From assembly GCA_903870235.1 (NCBI GenBank), contig CAIQCA010000026.1:1-11880 (forward strand): 11,880 nt of DNA, given 5' to 3'. The notes under the pieces were generated by a model. The model saw only the letters and a program-made list of their open reading frames with translations. It made no database searches and had not been told where the DNA came from. The first letter of the stretch is position 1. Every line of letters begins with the position of its first letter. The position numbers and the translations under genes were made by a program. Source of the stretch: an uncultured bacterium (GTDB taxonomy: Bacteria > Patescibacteriota > Minisyncoccia > Phycocordibacterales > PALSA-1337). Shown here piece after piece: positions 1 through 5,131 of the stretch.

Positions 1-7
1 CAGTTTG

Positions 8-79
8 TGCCCTCGGCAGGAATCGAACCTACAATTACCCCTTAGGACGGGGCAGTTATATCCATTTAACTACGAGGGC
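8..79 (-). tRNA. tRNA-Arg (anticodon CCT)
   Basis: Reading the minus strand, the gene folds as a complete 72-base cloverleaf. The acceptor stem GCCCTCG pairs with CGAGGGC, the D stem is GTTA/TAAC, and the anticodon stem GCCCC/GGGGT encloses the loop GTCCTAA. The T arm is GTAGG-TTCGATT-CCTGC. The anticodon CCT reads AGG codons, so the tRNA carries arginine. The discriminator base is A and the following bases are CAA, so CCA must be added after transcription. It is transcribed divergently from the small membrane protein gene on its right. Confidence 0.95.
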
Positions 80-93
80 TATGTGAAAAGATT

Positions 94-99
94 AGCATA
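94..99 (-). promoter_or_regulatory. Possible -10 box for tRNA-Arg
   Basis: On the minus strand the hexamer TATGCT lies about 15 bases before the mature 5' end of tRNA-Arg, a distance fitting a -10 box with a short pre-tRNA leader. No convincing -35 box is visible, so this is a weak call. Confidence 0.3.
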
Positions 100-123
100 C
101 TTCCGCCTTTAATATAAATTTGT

Positions 124-129
124 TATAGT
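124..129 (+). promoter_or_regulatory. -10 box directly before the small membrane protein gene (leaderless start)
   Basis: TATAGT is followed after six bases by the ATG at 136, so transcription is expected to begin at or next to the start codon. The arrangement TATARTGTGYYAATG recurs exactly before rnhB at 11041. The -35 region (about 101-106, TTCCGC) is poor. There is no Shine-Dalgarno sequence. Confidence 0.5.
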
Positions 130-135
130 GTGCCA

Positions 136-405
136 ATGACACCAGAAGAAAAGGCTTTGCTTGAACAAACCCGCGCATTAGTCGAGGATAGCAATAAAAT
201 GCTTAAGTCCATGCGCCGTTCAGCCAGAATGTCATCTATATTTCATATTTTCTACTGGATTGTCATCTTAGCCTTGACTGTCGGTTCATATTACTTGCTC
301 GAGCCAAACCTCAAGAAGGTGTCGACTCTTATTAGTAGTGATCCACAGTTGGTTGATAACGCTCTTCAACAGGCGAAATCAATGTTGCAGAAGCAACCGC
401 AGTAA
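136..405 (+). CDS. Small single-helix membrane protein, function unknown
   Basis: The protein is 89 residues from the ATG at 136; an in-frame GTG at 130 would add two residues. The ATG is preferred because a -10 box ends six bases before it, implying a leaderless mRNA. An N-terminal charged segment (about residues 1-32, with an acidic start and then an Arg/Lys-rich stretch) precedes one hydrophobic helix (about 35-57). A short amphipathic, Gln-rich tail follows. There is no signal cleavage site, and by the positive-inside rule the N-terminus is cytoplasmic. I do not recognise a named family. Small proteins beginning MTPEE with one membrane helix seem familiar from Parcubacteria, but that is recollection and not a search result. 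It lies alone between two tRNA genes. Confidence 0.75.
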   Translation: MTPEEKALLEQTRALVEDSNKMLKSMRRSARMSSIFHIFYWIVILALTVGSYYLLEPNLKKVSTLISSDPQLVDNALQQAKSMLQKQPQ

Positions 406-408
406 ATG

Positions 409-434
409 TTGAAAATTAGAACGCCGAGGTAGCT
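409..434 (+). repeat. Decayed 5' copy of the tRNA-Phe gene and its leader
   Basis: These 26 bases match 482-507 except at two adjoining-region positions: the upstream TTGAAAATTAG and the tRNA-Phe 5' portion GCCGAGGTAGCT are both kept. The offset between copies is 73 bases, exactly the length of the mature tRNA. After the D-arm the similarity fades, and no anticodon arm or T arm of tRNA-Phe can be folded from 435-480. It looks like the remnant of a tandem duplication, not a working tRNA. Confidence 0.6.
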
Positions 435-464
435 GTTTTGGCTGATAACATTGGCGGTCTTACA

Positions 465-473
465 TGGTATAGT
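465..473 (+). promoter_or_regulatory. Extended -10 promoter of tRNA-Phe
   Basis: TGG followed by TATAGT (468-473) forms an extended -10 element. Initiation would be expected near 480, giving a pre-tRNA leader of about 15 bases. The -35 region is weak, which is common for extended -10 promoters. The element lies inside the diverged part of the 73-base tandem unit. Confidence 0.5.
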
Positions 474-495
474 AGTTTGCATTGAAAATTAGCAT

Positions 496-568
496 GCCGA
501 GGTAGCTCAGTTGGTAGAGCATTCCCCTGAAGAGGGAAGGGTCACCAGTTCGATCCTGGTCCTCGGCA
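496..568 (+). tRNA. tRNA-Phe (anticodon GAA)
   Basis: A complete 73-base cloverleaf: acceptor GCCGAGG/CCTCGGC, D arm GCTC/GAGC, anticodon stem TTCCC/GGGAA with loop CTGAAGA, and T arm ACCAG-TTCGATC-CTGGT. The anticodon GAA reads TTC and TTT. The discriminator is A, followed by CAAA, so CCA is not encoded. A partial copy of its 5' end lies 73 bases upstream. Confidence 0.97.
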
Positions 569-587
569 CAAATTAATATTTTGATAA

Positions 588-605
588 GCGGGCACATTCG
601 TCCGC
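588..605 (+). terminator. Weak hairpin after tRNA-Phe
   Basis: GCGGGC and GTCCGC form a six-pair stem (one G-T pair) around the loop ACATTC, 20 bases after the tRNA. It is followed by ACTATTT and not by a real T run, so termination would be inefficient. It may equally be an RNA-processing boundary. Confidence 0.35.
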
Positions 606-620
606 ACTATTTGACATGGG

Positions 621-626
621 TATAAT
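621..626 (+). promoter_or_regulatory. -10 box of the ligase gene
   Basis: A perfect TATAAT preceded by TGGG lies 92 bases before the ligase ATG. The -35 region at about 598-603 falls in the 588-605 hairpin and is poor. TTGACA at 611-616 is too close to serve this -10 and has no good partner downstream. The implied 5' leader is about 85 bases and strongly purine-rich. Confidence 0.45.
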
Positions 627-698
627 TCATGTGTTAGTTTCAAAATAGACGTTTTGTGAAAAATTGAAATAGAAGAATAGAAAAAACAAGAGAAAACC

Positions 699-708
699 AA
701 GGAAAGGG
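699..708 (+). promoter_or_regulatory. Shine-Dalgarno of the ligase gene
   Basis: AAGGAAAGGG lies nine bases before the ATG at 718. It fixes that ATG as the start and contrasts with the leaderless or Shine-Dalgarno-free starts of several other genes in the window. Confidence 0.6.
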
Positions 709-717
709 AAAGTTAGA

Positions 718-2523
718 ATGTCGAGATTTGTTAGTCCGGAATTGACCGGAAAAGTGCAGGCGGTTATGTTCGGGGATAATTTCAAAACCCCGGAAGAAAG
801 ATTCCTTCAAGTGGAATTGGCGCGCTATGTGCCTCAACTGGTTGGTAAGACTGACCAGGAAGTTACTGCTTTCATGCAGTATCAGTGGGATGTCTATATC
901 GCTGGCAAATTGCCGGTGATCGGCACGCCGATTGCCTCTCTGAATCCGACGTTTGTTGATTCGCTGGATCTGATCCAGGTTCACCAAACTGGTCGCCAAG
1001 TTTATACCAGGGCGTCGATCAAGGAGAATGGGTATCGTGCCCAGATTCATGCGGATGTATCAAGTTTGTCGAGTTTTACTCGGCAATTCACGCGGTATGA
1101 CTGGCACATGTTTCCGGAACTTTGGGAGTTGCGCGATAAGTTGCCGGTTATGATCGGCGATGCGGAATTAGTGAATAAGCGCCACAAGCATTTGGCTGGT
1201 TTCAACCGGGTCAAACTTCGGATTCCGAATCAGACCTACTGGCCTAAACCGGGTCAGGAGCATATCGACAGTAAGCTGCTTGGGCAGTACTTGGCGGATC
1301 AGACGTTGTTTGACGGCGTCGTCAGTCTTCCGGATACGGAGTTGACGTTGGCCTTTCATGGTCTGTTCGCTATCGCACATCCGGATACTTGGGGGAAAGA
1401 TCGGCACCAACAATTGGAAAGCATGATCTCGCTTTGTAAGTTGCCGATTGATTACAAAGAGATCGATCGGTTGCTGGATCTGCTCGGGGAATACTTCCTC
1501 AAGCACAATCTCAATGCTCGTGTGGTCGAACGGTTTGTACCGAAGACGCACAAAGAGCTTGCGGTGTACGTGGAGTCCAATGACGAGAAAGGCCTTGAAG
1601 GCACCTGCGTCGTTCAGTCACTTCGTGATGAACAGGGAATTCCTGTGGTGGGCGGTCGTAGCATCAAGATCAAGAAGTATGAAAACTTGGATTGTGCTTT
1701 GCTCGGCCTTTACCTTCGCGACAAAGAAGAAGGTTTGCTGACGGACAATATCACTGGCGCCATGGTTGGTCTTTATGACCCGGTGCTTGGTGTGTATCTT
1801 CCGGCCGCCAAGGTCAATCTTGATCCAAATGGTGTTCAGATCAAGACAAACGGTCAACGCGAACGCTTGACCGGTTTGCGTGCCGAATTGGCAAGTCTTG
1901 TCACCGACGGTCATGTTGTGGAGGACGATAAGATCTACACTCTCTACGACGCGTTCTTGCTTGAAGGGGCGTTACTCATCAAGTACCTCTTCAATGGCAA
2001 AAGTCCTGGTTTCTCTGTCGACAAAGTGTTGGCGGACTTACCAGTTCGTTCGGATCTGGTCTCATTGTTTGAATTGTATGCTGGCGCAAAGGAGCGTGTG
2101 CTTCTTCAAAGCTATGGACACTGTATCAGCAAGAAGAAAGCCAAACCGGCCACGGTTGCGGAGAAGTTCTTGTTCGCTAACGAAGCTTTCTTCAAAGCGA
2201 TCAATAGCCTCGACCCAGCTAAGCAAAAACGGTTTATTGATTACTTCTCGAAGGTCAAGAAGATTCGTGAAGTTTCAGCAAAGCTTGTGAAGCCCCAGGT
2301 TTTGGTCGATACGCGTAATCCAATCATCTTGGAAACGCAGGTCTTCGACCTCTCATGGGATACATCACCATTTGCGGCTGGATTCCACTCGTGGTTTTGC
2401 AATTCTTTCCGCTTCAACAATGTCTTTGCGGAACAAGTTCGCAATGACAAGAAAACTACGACCGACTTCGCCACGATTCATGGAATCGCGCGCAAGAACA
2501 CGGTTCGGAAAAAGAAGAATTAA
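718..2523 (+). CDS. Divergent ATP-dependent DNA ligase (601 aa)
   Basis: The protein carries the covalent nucleotidyltransferase motifs in order. Motif I is KENGYR, with the presumed adenylated Lys102 (Asn where the usual KxDG has Asp). Motif III is GDAELV (Glu150), a IIIa-like LAFHGLFAIA lies at 211-220, motif IV is EGTCVV (294-299) and motif V is SIKIKK (315-320). Near the C-terminus, SFRFNNVF and VRNDKK resemble the motif VI region of the OB fold of archaeal-type ligases. It should join nicks in duplex DNA through enzyme-AMP and DNA-AMP intermediates. Only about 100 residues precede the lysine, so the large DNA-binding domain of archaeal or eukaryotic ligases is absent or much reduced. Roughly 120 extra residues (about 400-520) appear inserted in the OB region. 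It stands alone between tRNA-Phe and the surface-protein cluster. Its NNG/NNC-rich codons differ from its neighbours. An RNA ligase role cannot be excluded. Confidence 0.75.
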   Translation: MSRFVSPELTGKVQAVMFGDNFKTPEERFLQVELARYVPQLVGKTDQEVTAFMQYQWDVYIAGKLPVIGTPIASLNPTFVDSLDLIQVHQTGRQVYTRASIKENGYRAQIHADVSSLSSFTRQFTRYDWHMFPELWELRDKLPVMIGDAELVNKRHKHLAGFNRVKLRIPNQTYWPKPGQEHIDSKLLGQYLADQTLFDGVVSLPDTELTLAFHGLFAIAHPDTWGKDRHQQLESMISLCKLPIDYKEIDRLLDLLGEYFLKHNLNARVVERFVPKTHKELAVYVESNDEKGLEGTCVVQSLRDEQGIPVVGGRSIKIKKYENLDCALLGLYLRDKEEGLLTDNITGAMVGLYDPVLGVYLPAAKVNLDPNGVQIKTNGQRERLTGLRAELASLVTDGHVVEDDKIYTLYDAFLLEGALLIKYLFNGKSPGFSVDKVLADLPVRSDLVSLFELYAGAKERVLLQSYGHCISKKKAKPATVAEKFLFANEAFFKAINSLDPAKQKRFIDYFSKVKKIREVSAKLVKPQVLVDTRNPIILETQVFDLSWDTSPFAAGFHSWFCNSFRFNNVFAEQVRNDKKTTTDFATIHGIARKNTVRKKKN

Positions 2524-2567
2524 AAAGCATTCGCACAGGCTTCGGATTAAGCTCAAAAATGATTCAT

Positions 2568-2594
2568 GGTCGGGACCAGTGTCCCGGCTTTTTT
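2568..2594 (+). terminator. Intrinsic terminator of the ligase gene
   Basis: GTCGGGAC (2569-2576) and GTCCCGGC (2581-2588) form an eight-pair GC-rich stem with loop CAGT, followed directly by six T. It lies about 45 bases after the ligase stop codon. Confidence 0.9.
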
Positions 2595-2619
2595 GTTTAT
2601 ATATTTTAGGTGCTCTCTC

Positions 2620-2649
2620 TTGACAATTGGGGTAGTAGTATGCTATAAA
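2620..2649 (+). promoter_or_regulatory. Promoter of the first surface-protein gene
   Basis: TTGACA (2620-2625) and TATAAA (2644-2649) are separated by 18 bases. The spacer shares GGGTA and the TAGT...GC run before the -10 with the promoter of the second paralog at 3576-3605. Initiation is expected near 2656. Confidence 0.85.
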
Positions 2650-2673
2650 CAAACTGTTATTAGATTAACACGA

Positions 2674-2731
2674 GCATATAGCTGTTTAGTGGCTTAACAA
2701 GGCCTTACGGCCAACCACTCTAAAGCAGTGC
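2674..2731 (+). ncRNA. Structured 5' leader, copy 1 (candidate cis-regulatory RNA)
   Basis: The leader can fold as nested helices: GCAT (2674-2677) with GTGC (2728-2731), GC (2681-2682) with GC (2725-2726), TTTAG (2685-2689) with CTAAA (2720-2724), and TGG with CCA (2690-2692/2715-2717). The innermost hairpin is GGCC-TTAC-GGCC (2701-2712). The core 2691-2714, including CTTAACA, matches copy 2 at 21 of 24 bases. The UUUAG/CUAAA helix is replaced there by UCUGG/CCAGA, with two compensatory pair changes. The structure ends nine bases before the ATG, where a Shine-Dalgarno sequence would normally be. It matches no riboswitch class I know. Confidence 0.6.
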
Positions 2732-2740
2732 CGAATATTT

Positions 2741-3511
2741 ATGAAAAAAACACAAAAAATTACAATTAGTATGTTGAGTATAGCAGGCATATGTGCCGTG
2801 GTAGCGGTTGTCTTTTTGACTTCTGCTATTGTCGCGCATGGATGCTCTACTTCTGATCCATGTTCTAATTATGATACATATTCATATGGTAGTGCGTATC
2901 AGTATCCACCTAGTCAAATGATTGTAAGCCCTTTGTCGGCTACTTGTTACTCTCAGCCAATATCTACTTTTGTAGGTACTTCGGTTCAATGGACCGCCTC
3001 TGTAACTGGAGGTGTTTTCCCTTACTCTTACAATATCACCTGGATTGGTGACGAAGGTTTGTCAGGTTATGGATCTTCAATTTCTAAAGTCTATAGTACT
3101 CCTGGCTCAAAAACCGCTAGTATTCAGGTTATTTCCGGTGGTCAGACTACAGCCGTAAACTGTTCAAACTCAATCAACGTTATGTTGAGAACTACAGCCG
3201 ACGGATTCTCATTTGGTAATTATAACTATGGTTCTGCTGGAAACAATAATTATCAAAACAATTCAAATTATAACGGCTATAGTAATTATAACAATAACGG
3301 TTATAGCAACTACAATAATTACAATTCCAACAATAACGGTTATAGCAACTACAATAATTCCAACTATAACGGTTATAACAGCAACAATGGCTACAATAGC
3401 TATAATGGCTATGGTAATAACTACAACCAGTATTCTGGATATAACGGTGGTTACCAAAACAATTACAACGGGGGAGGTAGCTATTTCCCAAGTGTTTACC
3501 GATATCGCTAA
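2741..3511 (+). CDS. Secreted or surface protein: one PKD/Ig-like domain plus Asn/Tyr-rich tail
   Basis: The 256-residue protein has a basic N-terminus and a hydrophobic segment (about 10-31) ending in AHGC (Cys35). That could be a signal peptidase I site (A-H-G) or a degenerate lipobox. One PKD/Ig-like beta domain (about 62-147) is bracketed by Cys69 and Cys141, probably a disulfide. Residues from about 160 to the end are low complexity, mostly Asn, Tyr, Gly and Ser in units such as NGYSNYNN, of the prion-like type. There is no C-terminal membrane helix, so unlike its downstream paralog it is probably released or held only by its N-terminus. The first ~147 residues are strongly similar to those of the paralog at 3698. 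No Shine-Dalgarno is visible; the start follows from the conserved leader geometry. A role in adhesion or surface assembly is inference. Confidence 0.8.
   Translation: MKKTQKITISMLSIAGICAVVAVVFLTSAIVAHGCSTSDPCSNYDTYSYGSAYQYPPSQMIVSPLSATCYSQPISTFVGTSVQWTASVTGGVFPYSYNITWIGDEGLSGYGSSISKVYSTPGSKTASIQVISGGQTTAVNCSNSINVMLRTTADGFSFGNYNYGSAGNNNYQNNSNYNGYSNYNNNGYSNYNNYNSNNNGYSNYNNSNYNGYNSNNGYNSYNGYGNNYNQYSGYNGGYQNNYNGGGSYFPSVYRYR
3290..3359 (+). repeat. Perfect 31-base direct repeat in the Asn/Tyr-rich coding tail
   Basis: Bases 3290-3320 and 3329-3359 are identical over 31 bases with a 39-base (13-codon) offset, encoding the unit NNGYSNYNN twice in frame. Identity at silent positions points to recent duplication or slippage instead of selection on the peptide alone. 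Less perfect units surround it from about 3240 to 3420. Confidence 0.8.
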
Positions 3512-3545
3512 AGGATAGTTGCTGTTTAATCGGATTATCTGATTC

Positions 3546-3565
3546 TGCGTAAGAAACACGCATTT
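3546..3565 (+). terminator. Weak hairpin after the first surface-protein gene
   Basis: TGCGT (3546-3550) and ACGCA (3558-3562) form a five-pair stem with a seven-base loop, followed only by TTT. It is the only hairpin at the end of this gene and would terminate poorly, so some read-through into the second gene is likely. Confidence 0.3.
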
Positions 3566-3594
3566 ACCCTGCCTATTGACAAAATAGGGTAAAT
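3562..3594 (+). promoter_or_regulatory. Inverted repeat enclosing the -35 box of the second surface-protein gene
   Basis: ATTTACCCT (3562-3570) and AGGGTAAAT (3586-3594) are perfect nine-base inverted repeats. The -35 box TTGACA lies between them and the right arm occupies the promoter spacer. No T run follows, so it is not a terminator, and the position suits an operator. The promoter of the first paralog lacks the left arm. Confidence 0.45.
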
Positions 3595-3605
3595 AGTGCT
3601 ATAAT
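3576..3605 (+). promoter_or_regulatory. Promoter of the second surface-protein gene
   Basis: TTGACA (3576-3581) and TATAAT (3600-3605) are both consensus hexamers with an 18-base spacer. The expected start is near 3612, about 17 bases before the structured leader. It is a close relative of the promoter at 2620-2649. Confidence 0.9.
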
Positions 3606-3628
3606 AGTTAGGTAATCAAATTAAATGA

Positions 3629-3687
3629 GCATGAAGCCAATCTGGCGGCTTAACACGGCCTCACAGCCAAACACCAGAAGGCAATGC
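3629..3687 (+). ncRNA. Structured 5' leader, copy 2 (candidate cis-regulatory RNA)
   Basis: The same architecture as copy 1: GCAT (3629-3632) with ATGC (3684-3687), GCC (3636-3638) with GGC (3680-3682), TCTGG (3641-3645) with CCAGA (3674-3678), and an inner GGC-CTCACA-GCC hairpin (3657-3668). The conserved core is 3647-3670. Compared with copy 1, the P2 helix has two compensatory changes (U-A to C-G and A-U to G-C) and the outer helix changes U-G to U-A. The conserved GGC at 3647-3649 could alternatively pair with GCC at 3666-3668, giving a second possible fold. The structure ends ten bases before the ATG. Confidence 0.6.
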
Positions 3688-3697
3688 CACAAAATAT

Positions 3698-5020
3698 ATG
3701 ACTAAATCACAAGTAATCAAACATAGTATATTGAGTATCACGATCATATGCGTCGTGGTGGCCGTTGTCTTCTTGGCTTCGACTATTACAGCTCATGGAT
3801 GTTCATATTATGATAATTCATGCGGCGGATATGCTCCTGCACCGATATACTCCTATGGTAGTTCATACCAGTATCCTCCAAGTCAGCCGATTGTGAGTCC
3901 TATAATCGCTACTTGTTATTCTCAACCGCTTTCTACTTATGTAGGTAATACAGTTCAATGGACCGCACAAGTGACTGGTGGTGTTGCGCCTTATTCTTAC
4001 AATATCACCTGGATTGGTGATGAAGGTTTGTCAGGTTATGGATCTACTATTTCTAAGGTCTATAATTCTATCGGAACAAAGAATGCCAGCATCCAAGTTA
4101 TCTCTGGTGGTCAGACTGTTGCTGTAAATTGTTCAAACTCTATCAATGTTTCAGACCAATCTTACAGTTATTATCCAAATTATTACAACAATAATAATAA
4201 TTATAACTATTCAAATTATTCAAGTTATACCAATCCTGTAGCTGTTAGCTGTGTCGCAAATACAACTAGTACTGGCGTAGGTTCAACTGTCACTTGGTCA
4301 GCAATGGCTTCTGGTGGTAGCGGTTACTACACATATAGTTGGAGCGGTACAGATGGACTTTATGGTGCTAGTCAATACACTACATTCACTTACAATAACC
4401 CTGGTGTGAAAAATGCCACTGTTGTCGTAAGCTCAAATGGTCAAACTTCTACCGGATATTGTTCAAGCTCTGTCAATGTAAGTCAAAATTATAACGGATA
4501 TTACAATTCGTATAATCCTAGTTACATAATTACTCAGAACTCAAACAATGGTCTAGATATAGGTTGTTATTCCGATCCTGCTTCAGTAGCTATCAATCAG
4601 CCAGTTACATGGAATGTTGAAGTTACTGGCGGTGTCGCACCTTACACTTATTCTTGGACTGGTACAAATGGTTTGACAGGTAATCAGAGTTCAGTCATCA
4701 AATACTATTCAACTTCTGGTAGCAAAAATGCTATTGTGACAGTTAAATCAGCAGATGGTAAGACTGGAACTCGTGCATGTAGTAATGCTTTGACAGTTCG
4801 TGGCGCTGCTTCAAATGGCACAGTTACAACTGTTATTACTACAAGTACCAGCACAAATGGTACCAATAACACTCCAAACACAAATCCTAATGGTACTCAG
4901 TTGTCAGCTGCATCAATCTTCTCCTTCGATAACGTTCCTTGGGGTTGGATTGCAATCCTGATTATCCTCGTGTTGTTCGCTACAGTTATGTACCTCTTGT
5001 TCAATAGACAGAAGATATAA
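3698..5020 (+). CDS. Membrane-anchored surface protein with three PKD/Ig-like domains
   Basis: The 440-residue protein has an N-terminal hydrophobic segment (about 10-31) ending in AHGC (Cys35), as in its upstream paralog. Three beta-sandwich repeats of the PKD/Ig-like type follow, each carrying a pattern like VTGGVAPYTYSW and bracketed by two cysteines: Cys73-Cys145, Cys185-Cys255 and Cys290-Cys361, spaced 70-72 residues. Linkers at about 152-180 and 262-285 are rich in Asn, Tyr and Ser. A Thr/Asn stalk (about 371-400) leads to a C-terminal membrane helix (about 413-435) with a short basic tail, NRQKI. The repeat array should therefore face outside and be anchored at its C-terminus. Binding to host or neighbouring cells is a reasonable inference for an epibiotic lineage but is not shown. 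There is no Shine-Dalgarno. Confidence 0.85.
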   Translation: MTKSQVIKHSILSITIICVVVAVVFLASTITAHGCSYYDNSCGGYAPAPIYSYGSSYQYPPSQPIVSPIIATCYSQPLSTYVGNTVQWTAQVTGGVAPYSYNITWIGDEGLSGYGSTISKVYNSIGTKNASIQVISGGQTVAVNCSNSINVSDQSYSYYPNYYNNNNNYNYSNYSSYTNPVAVSCVANTTSTGVGSTVTWSAMASGGSGYYTYSWSGTDGLYGASQYTTFTYNNPGVKNATVVVSSNGQTSTGYCSSSVNVSQNYNGYYNSYNPSYIITQNSNNGLDIGCYSDPASVAINQPVTWNVEVTGGVAPYTYSWTGTNGLTGNQSSVIKYYSTSGSKNAIVTVKSADGKTGTRACSNALTVRGAASNGTVTTVITTSTSTNGTNNTPNTNPNGTQLSAASIFSFDNVPWGWIAILIILVLFATVMYLLFNRQKI

Positions 5021-5057
5021 AATGTCTGACGGCGACGACTCGTACTAAATGTTAAAC

Positions 5058-5084
5058 AAAAGACCCTCAATCGAGGGTCTTTTG
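5058..5084. terminator. Bidirectional intrinsic terminator
   Basis: AAAAGACCCTC (5058-5068) and GAGGGTCTTTT (5073-5083) form an eleven-pair stem with loop AATC. The A run on one side and T run on the other give a U tract on both strands, so it can end both the surface-protein transcript and the convergent dnaE-thrS transcript. A second small hairpin (ACCTA/TAGGT, 5107-5122) lies between it and the end of thrS. Confidence 0.92.
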
Positions 5085-5131
5085 TTGTTTGGGTTGATTG
5101 CGGTCGACCTATCTCGCTAGGTTTGTTTGAG

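Noticed and set aside
640-1050. Antisense open frame over the start of the ligase gene
   Set aside because: It lies opposite a gene with ordered catalytic motifs and has no promoter or Shine-Dalgarno of its own.
2650-2740. Known riboswitch (cyclic di-GMP, preQ1, SAM or purine type) in the surface-protein leaders
   Set aside because: The conserved core around GGCTTAACA and the nesting of helices do not match the consensus of these classes as I know them.
3240-3420. CRISPR-like array suggested by repeating units
   Set aside because: The units are in-frame coding repeats with no unique spacers of constant length; only one 31-base unit is perfect and the rest drift at codon level.
3192-3563. 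Long antisense and alternate-frame reading frames over the Asn/Tyr-rich tail, rich in Cys/Tyr or Ile/Val/Thr
   Set aside because: They are by-products of the AAY/TAY-rich repeat composition: shifting the frame or strand gives equally repetitive peptides. They have no start signals and overlap a gene with promoter, leader and signal peptide.
3562-3594. Inverted repeat as a terminator of the first surface-protein gene
   Set aside because: It has a 15-base loop containing a consensus -35 box and no following T run.
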